Positions 8,469 through 17,318 of a stretch of 64,000 nt of DNA are shown in pieces. The notes beneath the pieces are model-generated. The model was not told the DNA's origin. It did no database searches and saw only the letters and a list, made by a program, of their open reading frames with translations. Source of the stretch: Collinsella sp. TF08-11AT. Lineage in GTDB: Bacteria > Actinomycetota > Coriobacteriia > Coriobacteriales > Coriobacteriaceae. Position 1 is the stretch's first letter. Every line of letters starts with the position of its first letter. Location of the stretch: positions 20,007-84,006 of the forward strand of contig NZ_QSRL01000009.1 in NCBI RefSeq assembly GCF_003437035.1. The letters run 5' to 3'. The translations under genes and the position numbers were made by a program.

Positions 8469-9473
8469 ATGGACATCAACGCACGCAACATAGCAACAAC
8501 CGCCGCCGACGCGCCAACGACGCCGGCCGCTCCCGCGCCCGTCGTGGGGCGCTTCGCCCCGTCGCCCTCGGGCCGTATGCACCTGGGCAACGTGTTCAGC
8601 TGCCTGTGCGCATGGCTTTCGGCCCGCAGCCAGGGCGGCAGCATCGTGTTACGCATTGAGGACCTGGACGATCGCTGCAAGCGCCCGGAACTTGCCGCCC
8701 AATTGATTGACGACCTGGCCTGGCTGGGGCTGGAGTGGGACGAAGGCCCCTACTACCAGCACGACCGCCTAGACCTGTACGAGAGCGCCTTGCGCCGGCT
8801 GAAAGACGCCGGCCTCACCTATCCCTGCTTTTGCACACGCGCCGAGCTCCACGCCGCGAGTGCACCGCACGCGAGCGACGGCACGCCCATCTACCGTGGC
8901 GCCTGCCGAAGTCTTTCGGCCGAGGAGGTGGCCCGCCGCAGCGCCCTGCGCGCCCCGGCCACACGTCTGCGCGTGCCCACCGTCGACGACCTCGCAGACG
9001 ACGTGATCGAATTTGTGGATCGCACGTACGGCGCCCAATGCGAAGCACTCGCCACCGAGTGCGGCGACTTTTTGGTGCGCCGCAGCGACGGCGTGTTTGC
9101 CTATCAGCTAGCCGTGGTGGTCGACGACGCTGCCATGGGCGTCACCGAGGTCGTGCGCGGATGCGACCTGCTGGGGTCCACGCCGCGCCAGATCTATCTG
9201 CAGCACCTGTTGGGACTGCCCACGCCGCACTACGCACATATTCCGCTGCTCATGGCACCGGACGGCCGCCGCCTTTCCAAACGAGACCGCGATCTGGACC
9301 TGGGCGAACTCCGCGCCCGCTTTGGCACGCCCGAAGCGCTGCTGGGCTGGCTCGCCGGGCAAACGGGCATCGCGCCGGACACCACGCCGCGCTCTGCCGA
9401 GCGGCTGGTCGAGCACTTTAGCTGGGACGTCATCCGCGCGCACCGCGAGAACATCACCGTAATGGCCGAGTAG
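8469..9473 (+). CDS. gluQ: Glutamyl-Q tRNA(Asp) synthetase
   Basis: This is a 334-residue truncated glutamyl-tRNA synthetase paralogue. GluQ enzymes attach glutamate to queuosine at the wobble base of tRNA(Asp). It has the class I catalytic core only: the HIGH-like signature appears as GRMHLGNVFS after GRFAPSPSG, and the KMSKS counterpart is RRLSKRDRD. A CFCTRAEL...YRGACR stretch fits the family's Zn site. The anticodon-binding domain of GltX is absent, so the length fits GluQ rather than GltX. ATG 8469 is chosen because TATACT at 8456-8461 would place the transcript start at or next to the ATG and no ribosome site is present, so it may be leaderless. Confidence 0.88.
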   Translation: MDINARNIATTAADAPTTPAAPAPVVGRFAPSPSGRMHLGNVFSCLCAWLSARSQGGSIVLRIEDLDDRCKRPELAAQLIDDLAWLGLEWDEGPYYQHDRLDLYESALRRLKDAGLTYPCFCTRAELHAASAPHASDGTPIYRGACRSLSAEEVARRSALRAPATRLRVPTVDDLADDVIEFVDRTYGAQCEALATECGDFLVRRSDGVFAYQLAVVVDDAAMGVTEVVRGCDLLGSTPRQIYLQHLLGLPTPHYAHIPLLMAPDGRRLSKRDRDLDLGELRARFGTPEALLGWLAGQTGIAPDTTPRSAERLVEHFSWDVIRAHRENITVMAE

Positions 9474-9528
9474 TCAAACGCCCTGCCCCCTTCACTACCC
9501 CCCCCCGACGAGTGCGTAATTCTGTATC

Positions 9529-9557
9529 TTGTTATGTACGGAATAGTTCCGTACAAT
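9529..9557 (+). promoter_or_regulatory. Toxin-antitoxin promoter with palindromic operator in the spacer
   Basis: TTGTTA (9529-9534) and TACAAT (9552-9557) are separated by 17 bases. The palindrome GTACGGAA-TAG-TTCCGTAC (9536-9554) fills the spacer exactly. A repressor bound there would block RNA polymerase. This fits autoregulation by the TacA-type antitoxin encoded 21 bases downstream. Confidence 0.75.
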
Positions 9558-9577
9558 GATGCAAAGGAGGTTTTACC

Positions 9578-9844
9578 ATGCCAACGATTGAGAAACAGCG
9601 CCGTATGGATCTAAGGCTGACCGAGCGTCAACGCCTTACTTACGAGCGCGCCGCGGCCTTGCGCGGGCAAACTCTCACCCAATGGGCCACGGCTCACCTT
9701 GACGAGAGCTCCGCACGTGACATCGCCGAGGCGTCAACAACCTATCTTTCTCCTGATGGTTTTGATGCATTTTGCGAAATGCTCGACTCAGCCATGCCCC
9801 AAGCCGCAAAAGCGTTGCTCGACCGTAAAGCGATTTGGGAATGA
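9578..9844 (+). CDS. DUF1778 (TacA-type) antitoxin
   Basis: This is an 88-residue antitoxin of the type II DUF1778/TacA family. The N-terminal RMDLRLTERQRLTYERAA is the ribbon-helix-helix DNA-binding segment that should bind the operator just upstream. The C-terminal part (SPDGFDAFCEMLD) is the toxin-wrapping region. AAGGAGG lies before the start. Its stop overlaps the toxin start by four bases (ATGA), so the two are translationally coupled. The family neutralises GNAT toxins that acetylate aminoacyl-tRNA. Confidence 0.9.
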   Translation: MPTIEKQRRMDLRLTERQRLTYERAAALRGQTLTQWATAHLDESSARDIAEASTTYLSPDGFDAFCEMLDSAMPQAAKALLDRKAIWE

Positions 9845-10314
9845 GCACGTTTACCAAGCCCGTTCAACTCCCCGTTGGTCAAGGCATCGAGGCTTTCCAC
9901 TGCGGTAATACCCTTGTAGACGGATGGGCTAAAAACAGATCAGCCTCGGCGCGAAGAAGAGGGTCGGCGGTTATATACGCATCGTATTACGACGGCGCAG
10001 TCGCCGGGTTCTATACGCTATGTACGCACTCCGTAGCTCGCGAAAATGTTGACGGAGGATGGTTCGTTCGGAACTCCCCCTCCCAAGTTCCCGCAGTGTT
10101 GCTTGGAATGATGGGGGTTGATGAGAAATTCAAGGGGCTTGGTCTGGGAGCATCGTTGCTCAAAGATGCCATCGAAAACGCCTTGAAAATTTCTGCCCTA
10201 GCGGGAGCGCGAGCTTTGGTTGTCGATCCAGTAGATGATGAGGCGGCAGCGTTCTATGCGCATTTCGGCTTTGCAGCCCTACCCGGCACCAACCGAATGG
10301 CGTTGAAACTCTAG
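9841..10314 (+). CDS. GNAT toxin (TacT-like tRNA acetyltransferase)
   Basis: This is a 157-residue GNAT toxin paired with the DUF1778 antitoxin. Known TacT-type toxins acetylate the amino group of charged tRNAs and stop translation. The acetyl-CoA loop KFKGLGLGASLL is at about 97-108. The late FYAHFGFAALPG segment carries the conserved Tyr139 used by the family. The start is ATG 9841 within the ATGA overlap; a TTG six bases earlier is in frame but less likely. Which tRNA is attacked cannot be told from sequence. Confidence 0.9.
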   Translation: MSTFTKPVQLPVGQGIEAFHCGNTLVDGWAKNRSASARRRGSAVIYASYYDGAVAGFYTLCTHSVARENVDGGWFVRNSPSQVPAVLLGMMGVDEKFKGLGLGASLLKDAIENALKISALAGARALVVDPVDDEAAAFYAHFGFAALPGTNRMALKL

Positions 10315-10345
10315 ACCGCCAGCAGCATCTCCTCCAGCTCCCAGT

Positions 10346-10408
10346 ATGCCTTAAGTTACCCTACAGATAATGACTATTGCCAAAATGTAGGGTAACTACC
10401 CAAGGCAT
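10346..10408. terminator. Inverted repeat after the toxin gene
   Basis: AGTTACCCTACA (10354-10365) is exactly complementary to TGTAGGGTAACT (10386-10397), and outside it ATGCCTT (10346) pairs with AAGGCAT (10402). It lies between the plus-strand toxin and a minus-strand phosphoesterase whose 3' end faces it. A two-way transcription end is likely, although no T-run follows. Confidence 0.55.
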
Positions 10409-10435
10409 CATACGAAGAGCTCGCTATGCCTGCCC

Positions 10436-11161
10436 CTACGCAACGTCCCAGGGCTGGAGCTCGCCGCCCAGGCGAACGATGCAGTCGTAGAGCACGGTGT
10501 GGCGCTCGGCCGGGTTGGCATCCCGATGAAAATGCCCGTAGTACCAGCGCTTGTAGTCCAAGCGATCTTCCAGCTCGTCGAAAAATGCCGTAAGCCGATC
10601 GACAGCTGGATAATTCCAGCCAGGTGCCGGATAGAGCGTGGGCGAGAGCATGCGCGTGGAGCAGGTGTGGGTGATCACGTAGTCGACCTTCCAGCCCACG
10701 CTATCGAGCTTTGCCCGCGCCTCCTCAAAGTTGCGCTCGCCCGGCAGCTCCTGCGGCCACCAGCTGGAATACGGGATGCGGTATTCCTTGTCCACACTCG
10801 TGGCGCCGCCCATGGTAAAGATCGTCGACCCACCGAGCTCAAAAACCTCGCCGCGCGTCAGGCGCCGTATAGGCGAGGTGTCCGACAGGCGTTGCGTCAG
10901 TCCACCGTGCCACAACTCCAGGGGGCGCTCCGCCCAATGGTCGTAGCGTTCGTGGTTGCCGTCGACGAACAGCACGGTATAGGGGCGCGACTCCAGCCAG
11001 GCGATATCGGCGCATTCCTCGGCAGAAAAATCCCACGGAAAGCCAAAGTCTCCCGCGATAATCAGATAGTCGTCGCTCGTCAGACTATCCCCAAGCTCCC
11101 AGTCGCGGAGCTTTTGCATGTCGATGCCACCGTGGACATCACCCGTCACATAAACCGTCAT
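10436..11161 (-). CDS. Calcineurin-like metallophosphoesterase (third of three)
   Basis: This 241-residue phosphoesterase has the dimetal motifs GDVHG (residues 7-11), IIAGDFG, VDGNHERYD and the late GHFH. The family hydrolyses phosphoesters from proteins, nucleotides or RNA; the substrate here is unknown. It is closely related to the gene at 11845-12561, sharing the N-terminal VTGDVHG and the DGNHE block, so the two are paralogues. Its start overlaps the stop of the middle gene by four bases (ATGA). All three are cotranscribed from right to left. Confidence 0.88.
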   Translation of the reverse strand: MTVYVTGDVHGGIDMQKLRDWELGDSLTSDDYLIIAGDFGFPWDFSAEECADIAWLESRPYTVLFVDGNHERYDHWAERPLELWHGGLTQRLSDTSPIRRLTRGEVFELGGSTIFTMGGATSVDKEYRIPYSSWWPQELPGERNFEEARAKLDSVGWKVDYVITHTCSTRMLSPTLYPAPGWNYPAVDRLTAFFDELEDRLDYKRWYYGHFHRDANPAERHTVLYDCIVRLGGELQPWDVA

Positions 11162-11796
11162 CGGATCACCACTTCCCTCTTATAGGCTTCGAGATCGTGC
11201 TCGATCTGCTCGTCGCCCGTGGCGTTGACCCACCACGGCCATTTAACGCAACACGCCGGCTCGTCGACCTGCGCAAACCACGACTTGAGCTCCTCCAGGC
11301 TCACCGGGGCGTAGCCGTTGGCGTCCACGCCCACGTCATAGCGCAGCAGCCCCTGCCTAAGGTTGAACGTGTTGTACGCGCCGCCGCAGCTGTGGATATG
11401 TCCGTGAAGATGCCAGCCGCCGTGCGACATGCCTTGCCAGTCGACCATGGGATAGTGGCTCAGCACGATTTTTTGGCGGTCGATCTTGAGCACACAAATG
11501 GGCGGCTCGACGATAAAAGCATCCGCCACCGCAGGCTGCGTCCAGTCTTTGTCGTGGTTGCCAGGCAGCAGATGGACGTGCTTGCATGCAATGCTCTTAC
11601 GCAGCTCGTAGGCGTCTTGCACCGTCATCTTAAAGCTGAAGTCGCCCAGAATATAAAGCTCGTCGTCCAAAGCGACCTTGCTATTAATGTTGGCGACCAT
11701 GGCGTCGTTCATCTGCGCACCAGTCGACCAAGGCCTGTCGGCGAGCCGCAGCATGTTCTCGTGTCCAAAGTGGGTATCGCTGGTAAACCAGATCAT
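11158..11796 (-). CDS. Calcineurin-like metallophosphoesterase (second of three)
   Basis: This 212-residue phosphoesterase has motifs SDTHFGHENM, LGDFSF, LPGNHDKD and HLHGHIHS. This form (TSDTHFGHEN) is typical of phage- and island-associated phosphoesterases and differs from its two neighbours. AGGAGG precedes the start. It is the middle gene of a three-gene phosphoesterase operon. The substrate is unknown. Confidence 0.88.
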   Translation of the reverse strand: MIWFTSDTHFGHENMLRLADRPWSTGAQMNDAMVANINSKVALDDELYILGDFSFKMTVQDAYELRKSIACKHVHLLPGNHDKDWTQPAVADAFIVEPPICVLKIDRQKIVLSHYPMVDWQGMSHGGWHLHGHIHSCGGAYNTFNLRQGLLRYDVGVDANGYAPVSLEELKSWFAQVDEPACCVKWPWWVNATGDEQIEHDLEAYKREVVIR

Positions 11797-11844
11797 GGGA
11801 ACCTCCTAACGCTGTTGCCCAGAATTTCCACTCGCCGCCCCACC

Positions 11845-12561
11845 CTACTCATCGGTGCATCGCGCCTCAATCGGCACGATATCTTGGTAGATCAGGCGAT
11901 GCTTGTCGTCGCGCCATTCATCGTCATGGTAATGGCCAAAGAACCAGGTGCGGTAGTCGAGTCGCCCGTCGAGCTCGCCCAAAAAGGCCTGCAGCGAATC
12001 GTCGTAGAACTCGCGATTGCACTCCATGCACAGCTCGTCTGCCAAATCGACCGGCGCCTCGTGAGTCACAACATAGTCGACCTTCCAGCCCACACGATCG
12101 AGCGAGGCGCGACAGTATTCCATCTCGCTCTCACTCGGCATTTCCTCGGGCCACCACGTCTTTCCCTCCCGGCGCCACTGTTTGTCATGGCTCGCGGCGC
12201 CACCCATGGCGAGCACCGTGTTCCCCGCGATGTCGAACACCTCTCCGCGCATCAGGTGCAGCACATGCGGGCGAGCCTCGTGAACGAGGCCCCCGTTCCA
12301 CTCTCGGATCGGCAGCCCCGCCAGCAGATGATAGTTCTCGTGATTGCCGTCGACAAAACACGTAGTCCAGGGCTTGGACTCAAACCAGTCGAGCCAGTAT
12401 TTGTCGGTGTTTGAGCCACTCCATATAAAGCCAAAGTCGCCGGCAACGATCACCACGTCATCGCGCGTCAGCGTACGGCCCAATGGCCAAACGCGCGACG
12501 AGAAGCGGCTCGCCCCGTACTCGGCAACACCGTGAACGTCTCCGGTAACGAAAATGGACAT
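11845..12561 (-). CDS. Calcineurin-like metallophosphoesterase (first of three)
   Basis: This 238-residue phosphoesterase has motifs VTGDVHG, IVAGDFGF, VDGNHENYH and GHYHDD. It is a paralogue of the gene at 10436-11161 and the first gene of the three. GGAGG lies nine bases before ATG 12561. The role is unknown; having three metal phosphoesterases in tandem is unusual. Confidence 0.88.
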   Translation of the reverse strand: MSIFVTGDVHGVAEYGASRFSSRVWPLGRTLTRDDVVIVAGDFGFIWSGSNTDKYWLDWFESKPWTTCFVDGNHENYHLLAGLPIREWNGGLVHEARPHVLHLMRGEVFDIAGNTVLAMGGAASHDKQWRREGKTWWPEEMPSESEMEYCRASLDRVGWKVDYVVTHEAPVDLADELCMECNREFYDDSLQAFLGELDGRLDYRTWFFGHYHDDEWRDDKHRLIYQDIVPIEARCTDE

Positions 12562-12646
12562 TAAGCGGCACCTCCGTGCTGTGCGACTCTAGACAAATCG
12601 ATGGCAGAAATTGCGGGTCTGCCCCGGCATCTGCATCCCTTAGGGC

Positions 12647-12886
12647 TTACCCCTCGTTCTTCCATCCAAACGGGTCAAACACCCAAAAGATCAGATCGAG
12701 CACGCCGCCGGTCATCATGGCACCGGCAAGGGCGATGATGACGTGCAGGGAACTGGCACTTCGGAGCACGTCGAATGGCCCCAGAACAGCCAGCAGCGCG
12801 ATCGCTGCGCCGGCTGCGCACAGCGCGAGACACGGCCCCGCGTCCTTGACGCACTTCTTTGCGAGATGTTTGGTGTTGTCACTCAT
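12647..12886 (-). CDS. Small two-helix membrane protein
   Basis: This 79-residue protein has two hydrophobic helices, about 18-40 (LALCAAGAAIALLAVL) and 46-66 (HVIIALAGAMMTGGVL), and a short charged C-terminus. Start ATG 12886 is chosen because AAGGAG lies ten bases upstream; an in-frame extension of 19 codons lacks a ribosome site. No family recognised. Confidence 0.65.
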   Translation of the reverse strand: MSDNTKHLAKKCVKDAGPCLALCAAGAAIALLAVLGPFDVLRSASSLHVIIALAGAMMTGGVLDLIFWVFDPFGWKNEG

Positions 12887-13039
12887 CGATATCGAACTCC
12901 TTAGAGGGTCGCTGTTCAGATGCATGCCGCCGCGACGGAGCATGACGGCAGGTTAAGTGTCACATGTCGTGCGGACACGTTTTTAAACCCACGCGTCCGC
13001 AGGGACCCATATCCTTGCAGAGCAGCCCTGAAGAATCTC

Positions 13040-13396
13040 CTAAACCGCCGACGGGCAACATGCTGAACAGGGGATCTTTCCTCGCTTGAGCGCGGTCGCC
13101 AAAGGCACGCTTGTTCTGATGGCGTTTTGAGGAAGGTTCTTGCATCCAGCAGAGCGGTGATAAATCTTGCCGTTCTTAGTGACGATTACCTTGATTTTTG
13201 AGGTATCCACACTGCGGGGCTCGATGGGCGCGGTCGCTTCTCGATGAGCCGACGCTGTTTTCCAAGGCTTGCCTCTCGAAAAACCAGAATCGCAGAACCG
13301 ATTGATATAGCTGTCGAAACATCCATCGAACAGCAGCCCCGTTGCCAGGCCCGCCATGAATCCACAGACGATCGTGGCCTCTCCCCTAATTTGCAT
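13040..13396 (-). CDS. Small anchored protein with Cys-rich metal-binding-like tail
   Basis: This is a 118-residue protein. One hydrophobic segment near the start (about 9-25) could anchor or export it. The C-terminal half, YHRSAGCKNL...KRGKIPCSACCP, matches a small module often found at the ends of secreted nucleases and other envelope proteins, with Cys spacing suggesting metal binding. AAGGAGG precedes ATG 13396. Function unknown. Confidence 0.7.
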   Translation of the reverse strand: MQIRGEATIVCGFMAGLATGLLFDGCFDSYINRFCDSGFSRGKPWKTASAHREATAPIEPRSVDTSKIKVIVTKNGKIYHRSAGCKNLPQNAIRTSVPLATALKRGKIPCSACCPSAV

Positions 13397-13501
13397 ATGT
13401 CCCTCCTTAATCGCTCTTAAAGAACAAGGCAGCGCGCGCCGCATGGAGCCTCATCACCCCCCACGGTACGCGCCGAAAATGGCCCGCAGTCCCTTCTGTC
13501 C

Positions 13502-16500
13502 CTAACGAATCAGCTGGCGGCGTTTATCGGACAGGAAGACACCGGCGGCTACCAGGACCGTGCCGCCGATAACGAAGGTCTCGCCCAGCAGGTCGAACGC
13601 ATCGCCCGTGGCAGGCATCGCCGTCTGCTGCGTCGCAATCTCGGTTGTTGCCACCGCATGTTTGGCCTGGTACGTCACCTGCGTAGCGGTCTGAGCCTGC
13701 TCGCCATTCCCGCGTTCGGCGGCCTCTTGGCGAGCAATCTCGGCGTTGAGCTCGGCAATAGCCTGGTCGAGCTCGGCCTTGGCGGCGGTGTAGTTTGCAA
13801 GCGCCTCCAAGTATGCCGGCGCCACGGCATCCGTCGCAGCCACGGCGGCATCGAGCTCGGCCTTGGCGGTCGCGGCACGCTCGGCGGCATCGTGGGCCGC
13901 AGCGATCTTGGCGTTGAGCGCCTCGTCCGCATCGTCAGCGCTGCCATTGACGATGGCTTCGGCAAGATTGACGCTGCGCAGGCGGGCAACCGCGGCGGCA
14001 GAGGCATCGCGGGCGGCAGTTGCATTCGCCACGGCATCGCCAGCCTCCACCACGTCGTACTCGGCATCGCTCACGGCCACCTCCGCAGCATCGAGCGCGA
14101 CATCGGCAGTGGCTTTGCCCTCTGTGGCCCTGGCAAGTGCCGCAGCGGCATTCTTAAGCTGAGAGGCACGCCCGGCAGCTGCATCAGATTTTGCCTGAGC
14201 CGTTGCCACGACGGCGTCGGCATCGCTCGCAGCCTGCTGGGCCATATCGAGCTCCGCCTGAGTGGCAGCAGCATCGATGCCTGCCTGATCGGCATCGCCT
14301 TGGGCGGCAAGAAGTTCGGCCTCCGCCACGCGCTGATTGGCACGAGCGTCTTCGAGTGCAGACGATGCCGCATCAAACGCACGCTGAGCAGCGGCGATAT
14401 CGGCTGAGTATGCCGCCAGCTCATCCTGGGCCGCGGCAAGTGCATCCTGCTTTTCGTCAACACCGGTACGAGCGGCGTCCAGCGCGCGTTTGGCAGCAGC
14501 CGCCTTGCCCTTGGCAATGTCGAGCTCGCCAGACTTGGCAGCCACGGCATCCTGTGCCGCCGCAACAACGGCGTTGGCAGCGCTCAAATCGGCGCGGGCA
14601 TCGCTCACGGCACGCGCGGCGGCATCAGCTACAGCTTGTTTCTGCTCCACAGCAGCCTGGGCATCAGAGGCCTTGGCAGCCGCAGTATCGACGTCAGCGG
14701 CAGCACGCTCAACCTGGGCCTGCTTTGCCGCAACGGCCTGCGATGCAACATTCACCTTGTTGCCCGCATCCTCGGCAACGCCCTGCGCCGCAGCAAGCTC
14801 CTTGCGTGCCGCGTCCACGCCCTGCTCGGGATTTGCCAGAGCGTCACACCACGCGTTCAACGCAGCCTCATACTCTGCAACCGTCATCGGATTGAGGTTA
14901 TACGGCTTGTACCATTGACCAGAATATACAAATGTCTGCGCCTGTGTACTCCCGTACAGCGTCCCTCGCGTGCAAACGCCCATGCCCGTCACGGTGTAAT
15001 CGGGGTTGATCACGTTGATGTAATGGCCGACCGAGGGGCTTGATCCACCGTGCAGTGCGGCGTAGTTATCAATCTGGGAGCTATGCGCCGTATAGAAATC
15101 GTAAGCGGCCTTTCCCGTAAGGCCCGATGCGCCCAGCGAGGCGGCGGCAGCATCAAAGATGGCCTTCTCCTGATCGACCCACTGCTTAAACGGATTGCTT
15201 CCGTAGTTCCACGCCACATTCTCGCCCACGTTAAACTGCTGAGCGTGCGCGACTTTCGTATCCGAGAAGTTCGCATCGGCAATGGCAGTCGCCATCATGG
15301 CATACGTCACCTTGAGCTCGCCTAGGCCAACGCTTGCGCGATACTCGTTGCACGCTTTGAGCCACACGACCGCCTGCTTCATATTGGTCAGGCTTGTCGC
15401 GTCGACCTCCTCGCCCACCTTGTTGTAGTTAGCGAGTTTGCAGTTGAGGATGATATTCGCCGCATCGTCGGCGCCCACACTTTTAAAGAACGCGATAGCA
15501 CCCTGACGGTAATTCTCCGCCGACGCGTTCGCCGTTGCCTGAGCGGCATCGAGCTTGGCCTGGGCCTGAGCCACAGCCTGATCGGCCTGCTGCTTTTGGG
15601 CCTTCGCCTGATTGAGCGCCTTGTCTGCAGCGTCTTTCTCGTCCTTGGCTGCCGAGAGCTTGACCTGGGCGTCGGCCAACTCCGTAAGCGCGGAGGCATG
15701 ATCGGCCTTGGCCTGGTCAAGGGCGGCATCGGCTGCCGTCTTGGCGGCAGCCGCGTCATCCAGCTTGGTCTGGGCATCGGTGGCAACCTGCTGCTGATTG
15801 GCAACTGCCTGCTGGGCAGTCTGCACCTCGCCCTCGACGGCAGTCGCCTCTTGCTCGGCGGCGGCAAGCTCGCCCTCGCGCTGCGCCTGCGTGGCCTTGG
15901 CGGCCGTCAGCGCCTCGGACGCAGCAGTCACCTTTGCCTTGGCGTCCTCGTACTCCGGGCCCGCAGCGCCCTGCTCGGCTCGATCCAGATCGGCCTTGGC
16001 CGCGTCATAGCTCGCCTGTGCGGCGTCCACGTCCGCATCTGCCGCGGTCTTTGCCTGCTGAGCTGCCGAAAGCTTGACCTGCGTTTCCCGCTGCTTGGCA
16101 GCGGCGGCATCGGCAGCCGCCTGGGCATCCGAGAGTTTGGCTTGCGCATCAGCGGCCTGCTGCTTTGCCTGCTCCAAATCACTCGCAGCCTGCTCTGCGG
16201 CCGCCTGAGCGGCGGCTACGGCCTCGGGCGTGGCGTCGGATGCAGCAGCCTGTGCGGTCTCAAGCGCAGACTGGGCATTGGCGGCCGCCTTCTGCGCGGC
16301 AACCAGGGCTTCGTCCTTGTCCGTCAGGTTCTTCTTGGCGGCATCGAGCGCAGCCTGAGCGTCCTCAAGCGTCTTGACATCCAAATCGGCCTTGTCCTGC
16401 GCAGCGCCCAGCTGCTTTTCCAGCCCGGCCGAGGCAGCGGAAACCGCGCTATCACTTGCACCGCGGGCCGCGTCATAGACGCCCTGCGCCCGCTGCTGGT

Positions 16501-16852
16501 TGGCGGCAGCAGCATCGTAGGGAGCAGCAGCCGCTTCCAGATCGGCCTTGGCAGCAGCAGCTTTGGCACGCGCCGCATCAACTGCAGCCTGCAGGTCGGC
16601 GACCTTTTGCGCCGCAGACACAGCACCCGCGCCAGCACCGGCGGCCGCAGCGCTCGTCAGCGGCGACATCACCGCAGCCGTTGCGCCCGCAGCGCCAATG
16701 CCATCCGCACCCTGCGCCGCCGCGGCCAGGGGCGACAGCAGCGAGCCGCCCGTCATGGCAATCGTCGCCGCAGCAACTGTCGCCACGCGTCCAGCCGCCT
16801 TGGCCTTACCCAAAGCCTTGCCGTTCATGTCCTTGTTCATGTTCTTGCTCAT
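13502..16852 (-). CDS. Large coiled-coil surface protein with central CAP domain and sortase-like signal
   Basis: This is a 1116-residue exported wall protein. The signal region (about 15-50) has basic residues, then a hydrophobic run ending SPLAAAAQG. Two very long alanine-rich coiled-coil blocks (about 70-450 and 670-1050) are built of A-x-x-A heptads with K, D, Q. Between them (about 450-660) is a CAP/SCP domain with VGENVAW and GHYINVINPDYTVTGMG. The C-terminus has MPATGD, a hydrophobic helix and a basic tail (DKRRQLIR). This is a sortase signal with M in place of L. It is probably a fibrous surface or adhesion protein whose stalk presents the CAP domain. The start ATG 16852 has AAGGA upstream. 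The coiled coil is encoded by low-complexity GC-rich DNA that may recombine. Confidence 0.88.
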   Translation of the reverse strand: MSKNMNKDMNGKALGKAKAAGRVATVAAATIAMTGGSLLSPLAAAAQGADGIGAAGATAAVMSPLTSAAAAGAGAGAVSAAQKVADLQAAVDAARAKAAAAKADLEAAAAPYDAAAANQQRAQGVYDAARGASDSAVSAASAGLEKQLGAAQDKADLDVKTLEDAQAALDAAKKNLTDKDEALVAAQKAAANAQSALETAQAAASDATPEAVAAAQAAAEQAASDLEQAKQQAADAQAKLSDAQAAADAAAAKQRETQVKLSAAQQAKTAADADVDAAQASYDAAKADLDRAEQGAAGPEYEDAKAKVTAASEALTAAKATQAQREGELAAAEQEATAVEGEVQTAQQAVANQQQVATDAQTKLDDAAAAKTAADAALDQAKADHASALTELADAQVKLSAAKDEKDAADKALNQAKAQKQQADQAVAQAQAKLDAAQATANASAENYRQGAIAFFKSVGADDAANIILNCKLANYNKVGEEVDATSLTNMKQAVVWLKACNEYRASVGLGELKVTYAMMATAIADANFSDTKVAHAQQFNVGENVAWNYGSNPFKQWVDQEKAIFDAAAASLGASGLTGKAAYDFYTAHSSQIDNYAALHGGSSPSVGHYINVINPDYTVTGMGVCTRGTLYGSTQAQTFVYSGQWYKPYNLNPMTVAEYEAALNAWCDALANPEQGVDAARKELAAAQGVAEDAGNKVNVASQAVAAKQAQVERAAADVDTAAAKASDAQAAVEQKQAVADAAARAVSDARADLSAANAVVAAAQDAVAAKSGELDIAKGKAAAAKRALDAARTGVDEKQDALAAAQDELAAYSADIAAAQRAFDAASSALEDARANQRVAEAELLAAQGDADQAGIDAAATQAELDMAQQAASDADAVVATAQAKSDAAAGRASQLKNAAAALARATEGKATADVALDAAEVAVSDAEYDVVEAGDAVANATAARDASAAAVARLRSVNLAEAIVNGSADDADEALNAKIAAAHDAAERAATAKAELDAAVAATDAVAPAYLEALANYTAAKAELDQAIAELNAEIARQEAAERGNGEQAQTATQVTYQAKHAVATTEIATQQTAMPATGDAFDLLGETFVIGGTVLVAAGVFLSDKRRQLIR

Positions 16853-16938
16853 TGCCGATTCCTTCCCACGGTGAGCCGTTGTTTGCCACAGATAGTCGAT
16901 CTGACTTGCCCCATTAAAAAGAGGTGATAACGGGGTAA

Positions 16939-17169
16939 TTAAATTGAGCGAATTGAATCGTGATGAAACTGATCTCCGCAAAAACCAAACTCATAGTTCC
17001 GCTCGCGCTCAATCTCATCTAAATACTCGAGTTCTTCGCCGCATGGCTTCTCTTCATCTAGAAATACAAGCCCGTTCTCTGCGCGAGAGCCGACAGTGCA
17101 ACCAAAGATAGTCTCGAGATTAATGTAACCACTATTATCGTTGTTAAAGGAGAAACTGCTGGTGTTCAT
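16939..17169 (-). CDS. Possible small acidic protein
   Basis: This 76-residue reading frame begins MNTSSFSFNNDNSG and is rich in E, D and aromatics (EERERNYEFGF-like segment), with no membrane helix. The ribosome site is weak and the region is more AT-rich than its neighbours. It fills the 467-base gap between the surface protein and the PIWI-like gene. It may be real and belong to the end of the island operon, or it may be chance. No family recognised. Confidence 0.35.
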   Translation of the reverse strand: MNTSSFSFNNDNSGYINLETIFGCTVGSRAENGLVFLDEEKPCGEELEYLDEIERERNYEFGFCGDQFHHDSIRSI

Positions 17170-17318
17170 GCTCAAGTCCCGTCTACATAAACTCAAATTG
17201 CTGTGCTTGGCCTCTTTTAGAGACCCCATCTCATACGCTATGACTGCAGTATATGCGCTCCGCTTGTATGTTGCAAGAACAATTTTAGTTTTCTAGCACA
17301 TATAACTAATCTGTTTCC

